Of a stretch of 46,731 bases of DNA, positions 36,708-45,011 are shown in pieces (position 1 is the stretch's first letter; every line of letters begins with the position of its first letter). The stretch comes from Planctomyces sp. Lineage in GTDB: Bacteria > Planctomycetota > Planctomycetia > Planctomycetales > Planctomycetaceae. The stretch covers positions 1-46,731 of the forward strand of contig SXPC01000160.1 in NCBI GenBank assembly GCA_005778225.1, read 5' to 3'. The notes under the pieces are model-generated. The model was not told where the DNA came from, did not search any database, and saw nothing but the letters and a program-made list of their open reading frames with translations. The translations under genes and the position numbers were made by a program.

Positions 36708-37340
36708 CTACCGATGATAGAACAGAACCGTTACCAACGATTTGATAAAGTTAAATAATGTGAGTTCGCTTTCATCAATCTCTGCTCGGACCGATTGAAC
36801 TTGAGCAGGTAATAACTCTTGAGTTCTGATGACAGGCTTCTGGTAAGGACCGAATGCAGCAACGAGCCTTGCATAGTCCACCTCAACCGTCTCGAGAACA
36901 TCGCGTATTACGAAGCTGAGTCTAGGATTCTCTTTAGACAAGTCATAGAGAAAATCGATCTCACTTCTCGCCATTTCACGACACTCGGCATCGATCGTGT
37001 TATAGTCTGCCCTCGTTCCTTCTGCTTCAACCTCATGACCTTGTTGGTGAAGAAGTAGAAACAGTAAATCTAAGATGCGGATATAAGCTCCATCCGAATA
37101 TCGACCGCTTTTCACTGCAGCGATGATGCCTGCTACGACGAACGGCTTAGCGTCTTCAAGATAAATCGGCGTCACGAGAGCGTGTTCAAGGCTCCAATAA
37201 GATTCTGAGAACTCACCGTCCGATTCGAGGACGAACGCGAGATGACCCGCTAAGGATTCAGATGTTTCAAAATCTGATCGAAAGCCACTTCTTTGCAGTC
37301 GTTGCAACGCTTCGGATACTTCTCGCGGATGTTGTACCAT
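36708..37340 (-). CDS. Hypothetical protein in a locally AT-rich stretch
   Basis: 210-residue soluble protein that I do not recognise. It appears largely helical with many acidic residues (LAGHLAFVLESDGEFSES, YIRILDLLFLLLHQQGHEVE, ETVEVDYARLVAAFGPYQKP). No signal peptide. Base use differs from its neighbours: a hand count gives 20 G+C in 36721-36780 and 28 in 36781-36840, against well over half in flanking genes. That hints at later acquisition. ATG 37340 follows GTAGGGG and begins 6 bases after the stop of the upstream LeuA-type gene, so it may be co-transcribed. Confidence 0.65.
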   Translation of the reverse strand: MVQHPREVSEALQRLQRSGFRSDFETSESLAGHLAFVLESDGEFSESYWSLEHALVTPIYLEDAKPFVVAGIIAAVKSGRYSDGAYIRILDLLFLLLHQQGHEVEAEGTRADYNTIDAECREMARSEIDFLYDLSKENPRLSFVIRDVLETVEVDYARLVAAFGPYQKPVIRTQELLPAQVQSVRAEIDESELTLFNFIKSLVTVLFYHR

Positions 37341-37346
37341 AGGCCC

Positions 37347-38594
37347 CTACGCAGACTTCCGCCGCTGACAGACACTCTGATACAGATCCACCAGCATCGC
37401 ATCATCCAGCTTGATTTCCTTCGGCAACGCTTTGATCGCATCCAACACCGCAACCACTTCGCTCTCGCTCGGCAACTGCCCCATCACCTGCAACTGGTGA
37501 GCAACCGCTTTCCGACCGCTATGCCGCCCAATGACAAACGTGACTCCCGTCGCCCCGACAAGGCTCGGCTCAAACGGCAGGTACGTGTCTGGATTCTTCA
37601 AGATCCCGTCCTGGTGAATGCCAGCTTCTGTCTTGAAGATGTTATCACCAGCAATCGGCTTCATTTGCGGAAGCGCAACACCCGTCAACTTCGCGACCAA
37701 CTGGCAAGTCTCCAGCAGATACTTCATCTCGATAGTCTCCGGCATTCCGTATTGATCCGGATTCAAAGCCATCGCCAGCGCGATCTCTTCCAGCGACGCA
37801 TTGCCGGCCCGTTCGCCGATCCCGTTGATCGTCCCCTGAACGACGTTGGCTCCCACTTCAATCGCAGCCAGCGTGTTCGCAACAGCCAGCCCCAGATCGT
37901 TGTGGAAGTGCACCGCCAGCAATGCCTTCTCCAGCTCTGGCAGACGTGACTTCAGTTCGAGAATCGTCTCCTGAACTTTCGTCGGAGTCAGAATCCCAAC
38001 CGTGTCGGTGTAGGCAACTGTCGTCGCACCCGCATTGATCGCGGTACGAAACGCTTCGACCATAAAATCAAGTTCACAGCGTGACCCATCTTCGCCACCA
38101 AAAGCCACGATGTGAAACTTCTCGCTCGCGTAGCCAATCCCCTTCTCGATGATCGAGAGGACTTCACTCTTCGACTTCCCCAACTTATGCGTGCGATGCT
38201 GCGGACTGATCCCGCAGAACATCCCCACCCCACGCTTATGTGGCGGCAATCCCGCCAGCGTCTCCGCAGCCACATCCACATCCGCAGCCACCGTCCGACA
38301 CAATCCCGTGATCACCGGCTTCTTGACCACGCCAATCATCTTGCGAATCGCTTCGCAGTCTGCTGGCGAACTGGCAGGAAACCCCGCATCAAGAGAGTGA
38401 ATCCCGAGCTTCTCCAGTTGCAGGGCGATCGCCAGCTTGTCGTCCGGATCCAACGTCGCGCCGGGCATCTGTTCGCCATCACGCATGGTGGTATCTGAAA
38501 ACAACACCTTCCCGCTGCGCTGATGATGACGAATCACCGCCGTCTTAATCCGACGAACAACACGCTTCTCGAACCGACGCAGCCATCCTGGCAT
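37347..38594 (-). CDS. LeuA/homocitrate synthase-family acyltransferase without the LeuA regulatory domain
   Basis: 415 residues of the DRE-TIM metallolyase family, which condenses acetyl-CoA with a 2-oxoacid. Motifs: [17 protein letters not shown] (the DxxxRDGEQ active site), [34 protein letters not shown] (HxH metal site), [15 protein letters not shown] (GxGERxGN) and [11 protein letters not shown]. 2-isopropylmalate synthase is the closest fit, but the C-terminal allosteric domain of full-length LeuA (about 500+ residues) is missing. A leucine-insensitive isopropylmalate synthase, citramalate or homocitrate synthase are all possible. ATG 38594 has GGAG upstream. Confidence 0.85.
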   Translation of the reverse strand: MPGWLRRFEKRVVRRIKTAVIRHHQRSGKVLFSDTTMRDGEQMPGATLDPDDKLAIALQLEKLGIHSLDAGFPASSPADCEAIRKMIGVVKKPVITGLCRTVAADVDVAAETLAGLPPHKRGVGMFCGISPQHRTHKLGKSKSEVLSIIEKGIGYASEKFHIVAFGGEDGSRCELDFMVEAFRTAINAGATTVAYTDTVGILTPTKVQETILELKSRLPELEKALLAVHFHNDLGLAVANTLAAIEVGANVVQGTINGIGERAGNASLEEIALAMALNPDQYGMPETIEMKYLLETCQLVAKLTGVALPQMKPIAGDNIFKTEAGIHQDGILKNPDTYLPFEPSLVGATGVTFVIGRHSGRKAVAHQLQVMGQLPSESEVVAVLDAIKALPKEIKLDDAMLVDLYQSVCQRRKSA

Positions 38595-38626
38595 GACAAC
38601 TCCACGAAGAAATAATACTCATGAAA

Positions 38627-38657
38627 GGCGAGCGGGGGGTGTCAACCCCCTGTCTTT
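38627..38657. repeat. GGCGAGCG hairpin repeat, copy 2
   Basis: GGCGAGCG, GGGGGT-GTCA-ACCCCC (38635-38650), then TGTCTTT. It begins one base from the stop of the thioredoxin gene (38659, minus strand), so here the repeat is inverted relative to the gene it follows, and lies 33 bases before the LeuA-type start. It could terminate in either direction. Confidence 0.8.
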
Positions 38658-38658
38658 A

Positions 38659-40575
38659 TTACTTCAACAACGCCGGAAGTCTTTCCTTCAGATCCTCGAC
38701 AGAAGTCGCATTCGAGATCACATTCCCGTCCTTCCCGATCAGGAACATCGTTGGCAACGAGATCACGCCATAATCAATCGCTGGCTTGCTATCGAGTCCC
38801 CCTTCGTCATACAGCTGTGCCCAGGGAATCTGCTCCTTGCGCAGATAAGGCTCAACCAGCGATCGATCCGTATCCAGATCAATCCCAACAATCTCAAAGC
38901 CCGCCGCCTTGGATTCCGCATACATCGCCTTCAACTGCGGCAGATCTTCCGCACAGGGCACACACCAGGTCGACCAGAAGATCACCAGCACAACGCGTCC
39001 CTGATAGGCCCGCATGTCAAAATTCTGCCCATTGAGCGTCTTATAAGGCAGGTTCATCGGCTTACCCACTGCCGTCAGACGTCGCAGAGAACCAATCGCG
39101 CGCTGAGCCGGTGGAGTCCCTTTATGGTCAATGAGAATCTTCTGGTACCAGACCTGGGCTTCCTTCTGTTTACCAATGAATTCCTGTGTCATCGCCAGCT
39201 GATACATCGCATCAGCCGCATCAGGAACTTTCCCATAGTTGGTCGCAAAATCGGTCAGCTGCTTCAGCCACCATTCCTGGAGTTCCTGACGCTGTTCGTT
39301 GGTCATGCTCGTATCGCGAAGTTTCTCGTTGTACTCAGCAGAAATGCGACGATACAAAATGTACGGAACAAGCTCCGAGTTGGCATCGCTCGTCTTGATC
39401 TCAGTCTCAAGAGCCACCAGTTGAGCCATCCCACCTGGGAGTGAACTCGTCTGAATGCCCGCAGTGATCTCGTCGATCAGCTGCTGCTGCCACTGATTTT
39501 TACTCTCGCCGGTCGTTTCCCGAGAAAGTCGAGTCAATAGCGCGATCCGCTTGCGAGTCGACTCCGCATTCGGTCCACCCGCAGCCTGCGACGACTTATC
39601 TAAAGCCTGCAGTTCATCGACAAGTTTCTGAATCGCGGGATCCATCGTTGCAGGAGCAGGCACCCCCGCTGCCATGACCGCAGGCTGAAGCAGGATCCCC
39701 CCTTCGGTCATCTCCAGCGTGTCCCCTTCCATCGGCATCGGAAACTGAGTCATCTTCCAGGCATCGCCCACTTTGACGAACTCACCCAGTTGTACGAACT
39801 TCGTCTGACCGCCGGTTTCGACGATTGCCATCACGTATTCATAGGCCAACAGATCCTGCCCCGATTTTCCCTCTTCCGCGGGAATCAGACTCGGCATCGG
39901 CATCGACGTATCGAATCGAACCCACTTCGAACCGGGGGTGATCGTCTTGGAGGTCGCGAGAAGCTGCTTCGCCTTCGCAGCAGGATTGCCAATCTTGGCA
40001 GCGATCTTATCGGAGTATGTCTTGGAAATCGTCAGCTTTTGGCAATCCGCAGGCGTCAGAAAAACCGTCTGCAACAGATCCATATCATTCGCAATGAGAG
40101 CTTCAATCACGACCTTGGAAACTTCTTCAGCCGAGATGATCTTCCAGGCATCGATCTTGCCATCTTCATTCTTATCGATCCCCCAGCGACTCCCGCCCGT
40201 ATTCAGCCAGCGTGATTCATTGGCGCGATCATTGGCATCGGTATCAATATCCCGATAAACCTCGAATCCCTGATGGAAGTAACTCCAGGTATCAAGTTTT
40301 CCATCGCCATTGTAATCAATGAATTTTCGTAGAGGTTGCCCCTGAGGACCGTACACGGCCCAGGCAGATCCTTTTCCAACCCGTTCTGCTTCGATTTTGC
40401 ACTCGGCAATCTCGGAAGCCGTGGGCTGATCGATAACTACATTCTGAATCGGCTTGAGTAAGAGCGCTTGTTGTGCAGTCGGAGGTTCCGCCGCAACGAC
40501 GATCGTTGCGCTCATCAATCCCATAGCCAATACACCAGCCGCTGGACGCAACACAGCCCGCAACAGGAAATCCAT
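38659..40575 (-). CDS. Secreted TlpA-type thioredoxin with EF-hand-like loops
   Basis: 638-residue exported protein. Signal peptide (MDFLLRAVLR, hydrophobic core, VVAAE). Near the N-terminus two calcium-loop-like motifs, DYNGDGKLD (87-95) and DKNEDGKID (134-142), flank a related DIDTDAND. The middle (about 150-500) is helical and tetratricopeptide-like toward its end. The C-terminal ~130 residues are a TlpA/ResA-type thioredoxin domain with WCVPC (537-541) and the cis-Pro loop SLPT. It probably reduces disulfides in the periplasm, perhaps for cytochrome c maturation; the partner is unknown. ATG 40575 has AAGGGAG upstream. Confidence 0.88.
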   Translation of the reverse strand: MDFLLRAVLRPAAGVLAMGLMSATIVVAAEPPTAQQALLLKPIQNVVIDQPTASEIAECKIEAERVGKGSAWAVYGPQGQPLRKFIDYNGDGKLDTWSYFHQGFEVYRDIDTDANDRANESRWLNTGGSRWGIDKNEDGKIDAWKIISAEEVSKVVIEALIANDMDLLQTVFLTPADCQKLTISKTYSDKIAAKIGNPAAKAKQLLATSKTITPGSKWVRFDTSMPMPSLIPAEEGKSGQDLLAYEYVMAIVETGGQTKFVQLGEFVKVGDAWKMTQFPMPMEGDTLEMTEGGILLQPAVMAAGVPAPATMDPAIQKLVDELQALDKSSQAAGGPNAESTRKRIALLTRLSRETTGESKNQWQQQLIDEITAGIQTSSLPGGMAQLVALETEIKTSDANSELVPYILYRRISAEYNEKLRDTSMTNEQRQELQEWWLKQLTDFATNYGKVPDAADAMYQLAMTQEFIGKQKEAQVWYQKILIDHKGTPPAQRAIGSLRRLTAVGKPMNLPYKTLNGQNFDMRAYQGRVVLVIFWSTWCVPCAEDLPQLKAMYAESKAAGFEIVGIDLDTDRSLVEPYLRKEQIPWAQLYDEGGLDSKPAIDYGVISLPTMFLIGKDGNVISNATSVEDLKERLPALLK

Positions 40576-40642
40576 TCCAGTTCACTCCCTTGAGTCGCAG
40601 CCATTTGTGTCTGCTGCGAACATCAGTCATCAAGTCTCAAAT

Positions 40643-40677
40643 CAGAAAACGCATCCAGCCTTCCAGCCAGATGCGTT
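40643..40677 (-). terminator. Terminator candidate downstream of queF
   Basis: AACGCATC (40648-40655) pairs with GATGCGTT (40670-40677) around a 14-base loop. Read on the minus strand a short TTTT run follows the stem. It lies about 50 bases past the queF stop. Confidence 0.45.
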
Positions 40678-40726
40678 CGTTGTAAACACTTCGACAGTAA
40701 ATGAAAAGGCGAGTTTGCGATCTTCC

Positions 40727-41083
40727 TTACTTCGCGCGATATTCCACCTTCACATTCGTCCGAATACCGCCCCGCGGGGTGAACTCCGATTTAATCGTCA
40801 TCCACTTCGGCTTGGTCACCGCAACAAGGTCATCCAGAATCGTATTCGTGACCCGCTCATAAAACGCACCGTGATTGCGGTACTCCTGCAGGTACAATTT
40901 CAACGACTTCAGCTCGAAGCAGTGTTCCAGAGGAACATAAGTGATCGTGATCGTCCCGTAATCCGGGTGCCCGGTTTTTGGACAAACCGATGTAAACTCC
41001 GGACAGATCGTCTCGATCTCGTAATCACGACCAGGATAAGGGTTTTCAAAGACTTCAATCGTATTGCGGTTCGGTTCAGCCAT
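40727..41083 (-). CDS. queF: NADPH-dependent 7-cyano-7-deazaguanine reductase QueF
   Basis: 118-residue single-domain QueF (T-fold), which reduces preQ0 nitrile to preQ1 in tRNA queuosine synthesis. [14 protein letters not shown] supplies the thioimide-forming Cys34 and the conserved Asp41. [20 protein letters not shown] is the QueF-specific substrate/NADPH motif containing Glu58. ATG 41083 is preceded by GAGAAGAGG; the codons up to 41122 are not needed. No other queuosine gene is in the window. Confidence 0.95.
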   Translation of the reverse strand: MAEPNRNTIEVFENPYPGRDYEIETICPEFTSVCPKTGHPDYGTITITYVPLEHCFELKSLKLYLQEYRNHGAFYERVTNTILDDLVAVTKPKWMTIKSEFTPRGGIRTNVKVEYRAK

Positions 41084-41158
41084 CCTCTTCTCTCTTATCA
41101 AACAATGTCGCCCCGGATGCACTCACCCTGGGCAATGAACTATCCACGACAATCCTCT

Positions 41159-41233
41159 GTGTGCCACGGCTGTCTCAGCAGTGCGATCGCGCATGGAATG
41201 TCGATTATCAGAGTAGACACAGCCGTGCCACAC
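41159..41233. repeat. MITE-like element with GTGTGCCACGGCTGT ends
   Basis: The left end GTGTGCCACGGCTGTCT (41159-41175) matches, with one mismatch and a 2-base gap, the reverse complement of the right end 41215-41233. Left-end sequence recurs at 36657 downstream of the FkbM gene. It lies between queF and the OmpH-like gene. Confidence 0.6.
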
Positions 41234-41276
41234 GCCCCATTCAGCGCAGCCCAACCCTGTTCACGAAATAGAAAAC

Positions 41277-42080
41277 TTAGTTTCCACCAGCAGCAGGTTC
41301 GGCAGGGGCGTCTGGCTTCGGCGTTTCCGCAGGAACTATAGGAGCCTCAGCCTTCGGGGCAACTTCCTTCGGTGTCGTCGGTACCGAAGCAGAACCTGCA
41401 GGTGTCGTCGGAACTGGCAGTGAAGGGCTGTTGAGCATCTTCGTCAGGGGATCATCTGCCAGCGAGCCCGCCGATGGTTGGGCAGCAGGACCTTTGCCAC
41501 CAGCCGGAGTCATTTGAGACGGATCAGGTGCCTGTTCAGCAGGTCCGTTCATCGCTTCCATTTTCAGTCGGGTTGCAACTTTAGACGAAACGTCCAATGC
41601 CTTGTCATAGGCAATGACAAAGCCCGTATCTTCCACGATCAGGTCGAACTTCTCTTCTTCAGACATCTTCTCCACGACCGGACGAATCTTCTGGCGGAAG
41701 CTCGCAACCATGGTCTGCTCCATGTTTTCCATATACATGCGAGCTCGTTGAGAAACCTGCATCAGCTGGTTTTCCTGGGCAGCTTTCATCGATTCGAGCT
41801 GCTTTTTCTGCTCGTCAGTAGCAGAGGCTCCGAACTCCGCGACCTTCTTCTCATACTGTTGAGCCAGCGAACTCTGGAACTGGTTGATCTCGTTCTGAAG
41901 ACCTTGACCAACCGCACTCGCCTGCTGCTGAAACTTGTCAACTTCCCCCGATTCCTTGATCACGGTTTCAAGATTGACAACGCCAATCTTCAAAGCCGGA
42001 CTACTTGGTCCGCTACACCCAACGGCCAAACTCGCCAACGCACAACACAACGAAACCCGCAGGTTCTGACTGAGATTCAT
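41277..42080 (-). CDS. OmpH/Skp-like lipoprotein
   Basis: 267 residues. The signal peptide ends in a lipobox, SLAVGCSG, so Cys22 or thereabouts is probably lipidated. ALKIGVVNLETVIKESGEV is the usual Skp/OmpH entry strand, followed by a coiled-coil arm (about 45-140: KFQQQASAVGQGLQNEINQF, QQYEKKVAEFG, KKQLESMKAAQENQ) and the return segment EKFDLIVEDTGFVIAYDKAL. The last ~90 residues are Pro/Ala/Thr-rich. Skp-type proteins chaperone outer-membrane proteins; a lipid-anchored version suggests an envelope role. ATG 42080 is preceded by an in-frame GTG at 42083. Confidence 0.83.
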   Translation of the reverse strand: MNLSQNLRVSLCCALASLAVGCSGPSSPALKIGVVNLETVIKESGEVDKFQQQASAVGQGLQNEINQFQSSLAQQYEKKVAEFGASATDEQKKQLESMKAAQENQLMQVSQRARMYMENMEQTMVASFRQKIRPVVEKMSEEEKFDLIVEDTGFVIAYDKALDVSSKVATRLKMEAMNGPAEQAPDPSQMTPAGGKGPAAQPSAGSLADDPLTKMLNSPSLPVPTTPAGSASVPTTPKEVAPKAEAPIVPAETPKPDAPAEPAAGGN

Positions 42081-42446
42081 CACGGTCTATTTCCAAAACA
42101 ACAAGATGGGAAGATGACGTAAGTCCCAAAGTATATCCCTCTTTACGTCGATTGTCAGTCAGGCTGCGAACTCATTCCCCGACAAACAGCAAAAATCTTC
42201 CATGACCGACTTCCATGAATCGGCTCGAGGCAATGGAGTTTCTCCTCAACCTGCTTTCAAACGACTTTGTTCACTGCCGTTTGCGTGTTGGCAGCATCCA
42301 CCGAAGATGATATCTTCGATGACGTTCATTCCCCGGGGCTGCGCAAGACGCGACTAACGTCGTTCCCATCTGAACACAATGCCTCACTGAATTCATATCA
42401 CGACGATCCGACTCACCACGACTTTGACATCCGAAGGTCACATCTC
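42081..42446. other. Divergent intergenic region between the OmpH-like gene and glgC
   Basis: 366 bases. CGAAGAT-GAT-ATCTTCG (42302-42318) is a 17-base dyad about 130 bases before glgC, a possible operator or small hairpin. The glgC frame is open to 42267 but that extension is unlike GlgC. No firm promoter was seen. Confidence 0.4.
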
Positions 42447-43727
42447 ATGAATAACGTCATTGGTCTTATCCTCGGCGGCGGAAAAGGAACCCGACTTCAC
42501 CCTCTCACCGAAAAACGCAGTAAACCAGCCGTCCCGCTCGGCGCTAAATACCGCCTCATCGATATCCCGATCTCCAACTGCATCAACAGCGATATTTACC
42601 GCATCTACCTGCTCACTCAGTTCAATTCCGTCTCACTGCACAGCCATATCAGACAGACCTACAATTTCGATGGCTTCCACGGCGGTTTCGTTGAAATTCT
42701 CGCCGCGCAGCAAACGCCCGACTTCACTGACTGGTATCAGGGCACTGCAGACGCCGTCCGTAAGAATCTCCGCTATGTCAATCAGCGCGGCATTGAGCAT
42801 GTCCTGATCCTCTCCGGTGACCAGCTTTACCGCATGGACTACGCAGAAATGCTCGCCTCTCACAAGAAATCTCAAGCCGACGTCTCCATCGCCGCTCTTC
42901 CGGTCGACCGCACGCTCGCCAAAGACTTCGGCATCATGCGACTCGATGATTCCGGCAAAGTCCTGGGCTTCCTGGAAAAACCGCAGACCGACAAAGAGAT
43001 GGACATGGTCAAAACCGATCCGTCATGGATCGATGCTCACGGCTTGAAGTCCAACGGCCGCGACATGCTCGCCAGCATGGGAATTTACCTCTTCAATAGA
43101 GATACCCTCGTCGAACTCCTCGAAGGCAGCGATTATCAGGACTTCGGCAAAGAAGTCTTCCCGATGGCGATCCGCACCCGCCACGTCAACGTCCACCTCT
43201 TTGATGGGTACTGGGAAGACATCGGAACCATCCGTGCCTTCTTCGAAGCTAACCTCGCCTTGGCTGGCCCGAACCCGCCATTCCAATTCATCTCCAACAA
43301 CGAGCCGATCTACACACAGGCCCGCTTCCTCCCTCCGACTTCAATGGAAGGAGCCACCATCAAACGCAGCATGATCGCCGATGGCTGCTACATCGACGAA
43401 GGCACGGTCATCGAAAACTCGGTCATCGGCCTGCGTTGCCGCATCGGCAAGAACTGCGTCATCAAAAACGCCATCCTCATGGGGAACGACTATTACCCCA
43501 ACGAAGATGAAGACAAAATGAGCTCACCAATCCCCCTCGGCATTGGTGACAACACCCGCATCACCGAAGCCATCATCGACAAGAACTGCCGCATCGCTGA
43601 CAACGTCGTCATCACCGGCCCAGGCGAAGGCGCCCCGGACCGCAGCGCGGACCCGATCCTCATCCGAGACGGCATCGCCGTGCTCCCCAAGTCCAGCATC
43701 ATCCAGTCCGGCTGGAAACTCTCCTGA
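42447..43727 (+). CDS. glgC: Glucose-1-phosphate adenylyltransferase (ADP-glucose pyrophosphorylase)
   Basis: 426 residues, normal length. It makes ADP-glucose from ATP and glucose 1-phosphate, the committed step of bacterial glycogen synthesis. GLILGGGKGTRLHPLTEKRS (nucleotide loop), KPAVPLGAKYRLIDIPISNC, WYQGTADAVRKNL, LILSGDQLYRMDY, FLEKP and YWEDIGTIRAFFEANLAL are all typical; the C-terminal third is a left-handed beta-helix (SMIADGCYIDEGTVIENSVI). The ATG at 42447 begins the conserved domain directly. No other glycogen gene is nearby. Confidence 0.95.
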   Translation: MNNVIGLILGGGKGTRLHPLTEKRSKPAVPLGAKYRLIDIPISNCINSDIYRIYLLTQFNSVSLHSHIRQTYNFDGFHGGFVEILAAQQTPDFTDWYQGTADAVRKNLRYVNQRGIEHVLILSGDQLYRMDYAEMLASHKKSQADVSIAALPVDRTLAKDFGIMRLDDSGKVLGFLEKPQTDKEMDMVKTDPSWIDAHGLKSNGRDMLASMGIYLFNRDTLVELLEGSDYQDFGKEVFPMAIRTRHVNVHLFDGYWEDIGTIRAFFEANLALAGPNPPFQFISNNEPIYTQARFLPPTSMEGATIKRSMIADGCYIDEGTVIENSVIGLRCRIGKNCVIKNAILMGNDYYPNEDEDKMSSPIPLGIGDNTRITEAIIDKNCRIADNVVITGPGEGAPDRSADPILIRDGIAVLPKSSIIQSGWKLS

Positions 43728-43734
43728 CAACCCA

Positions 43735-43765
43735 GGCGAGCGGGGGGTGTAAACCCCCTGTCTTT
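43735..43765. repeat. GGCGAGCG hairpin repeat, copy 3
   Basis: GGCGAGCG, GGGGGT-GTAA-ACCCCC (43743-43758), then TGTCTTT. It is 7 bases after the glgC stop and 28 before the convergent GT4 stop, so it can act as the shared terminator. Confidence 0.8.
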
Positions 43766-43792
43766 CCGACTTGCTTCCAGGGAGCGCACTGA

Positions 43793-44821
43793 CTATTCGC
43801 CTCTGAGGGCAGATAGAAACTGGGCGAATTGTCCCTCGACAGAATACCCAGCTTCGATGGTGTTCCTCGCGGCATCGCGGATCCGCTGGGTAACAGCAGG
43901 ATCCCGTAGACACGCCTCAATCGAATCAACCCACTCACTCGTCGAGCCCGCCAGAAACCCGTTGACCCCAGTCTCAACAATCGTCCGATTCACTCCCACC
44001 GGACTCGCCACCGCAGGCACGCCTGCCGCCATATACTGCAGTAGTTTGAACCCGCATTTATACCGCTCCCAGATCTCGTCGGGCAGCGGCATCACCCCCA
44101 CATCAAACGCATGAATCTGCTCGACAGCCGTCTCTGCCGCCCACGCCTGAAATTCGACCGGAAACCCAGCCCTGCTCCATTGGCTCGTCTGCTCACCCAG
44201 GTCAGTCACGATCCGCAACGTAAACGGCATTCGCGTAATGAGTTCTTCAAGCGCAGGCCGAATCTCATCCAGATACTTCAGATTCGCCGACGTCCCGATC
44301 CACCCCACAATCGGGGTCTCATTGCGAGTTGCTCTTGTTCGCCAGGGATACTCAGCCAACCCTACCGACGTCGGCACAATACTGACGCTCTGGCAGTACT
44401 TCCGACTTTCTTCCGCGAGGAACTCATTCCCCGCAATAACATGGTCACACATCCCGGCAACCTGCGCGAACTTCTCGGGATAACGTAGAAAGATCCCGTC
44501 ATCCAGGTCCAATACAAGTCGCGGCGTCGTCTTTCGAAACGCGGCTTCGAGATTCCAGGTCGGGTCGTCGAAGATTTCACGCTCAATCACGATTACATCA
44601 TAACGACTTTGCGCCGCTTTCCGGACGTCACCCCAGCGAATGGCCTTTCGAATCGCATGACTCAAGCGCCACCCAAGGATAGGCCAGCGCTGATACTTCG
44701 CCGGCCTGCTGTGTGACACGACGCAGTCAATCCCGTGCTCTCTCAGCTTGGAAACATACGGCAGGATCCGATACCTCGTTGAGGGAACATTCTCGCCGGA
44801 CGTAAGGAACAGAATCTTCAA
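43793..44821 (-). CDS. Glycosyltransferase family 4-like protein with TTG start
   Basis: 342 residues. The N-terminus MKILFLTSGENVPSTRYRIL is a standard GT-B opening; VLDLDDGIFLRYPEK, CDHVIAGNEFLAEESRKYC, VGWIGTSANLKYLDEIRPAL and RYKCGFKLLQYMAAGVPAVA follow. The last motif has Gln where many GT4 enzymes have Glu, a variant that I recall in related proteins. The start codon is TTG at 44821, supported by GGAG 6 bases upstream and by the conserved N-terminus. It stands apart from the main cluster; the acceptor is unknown. Confidence 0.85.
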   Translation of the reverse strand: MKILFLTSGENVPSTRYRILPYVSKLREHGIDCVVSHSRPAKYQRWPILGWRLSHAIRKAIRWGDVRKAAQSRYDVIVIEREIFDDPTWNLEAAFRKTTPRLVLDLDDGIFLRYPEKFAQVAGMCDHVIAGNEFLAEESRKYCQSVSIVPTSVGLAEYPWRTRATRNETPIVGWIGTSANLKYLDEIRPALEELITRMPFTLRIVTDLGEQTSQWSRAGFPVEFQAWAAETAVEQIHAFDVGVMPLPDEIWERYKCGFKLLQYMAAGVPAVASPVGVNRTIVETGVNGFLAGSTSEWVDSIEACLRDPAVTQRIRDAARNTIEAGYSVEGQFAQFLSALRGE

Positions 44822-45011
44822 GCATAGCTCCGCAGGGGGACAGCATGTTTCCTCAGTTTAACTCGCCCGTCTGTTTTCACAATTCGCGGCGAGTTTTACT
44901 GATTGAAATGTTTTCACTCCCGAATCGGCATTGTCAATTTTTCAAGGACCAACCACAATACGGGCACTCACGACGAGAATTTCCGAACTTCATTCAATCG
45001 AAAGCACGTTC

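Noticed and set aside
38592..39444. 283-codon plus-strand frame opposite the LeuA/thioredoxin intergenic and thioredoxin gene
   Set aside because: It crosses repeat copy 2 and reads antisense through the thioredoxin domain; product is Arg/His/Leu-rich without motifs.
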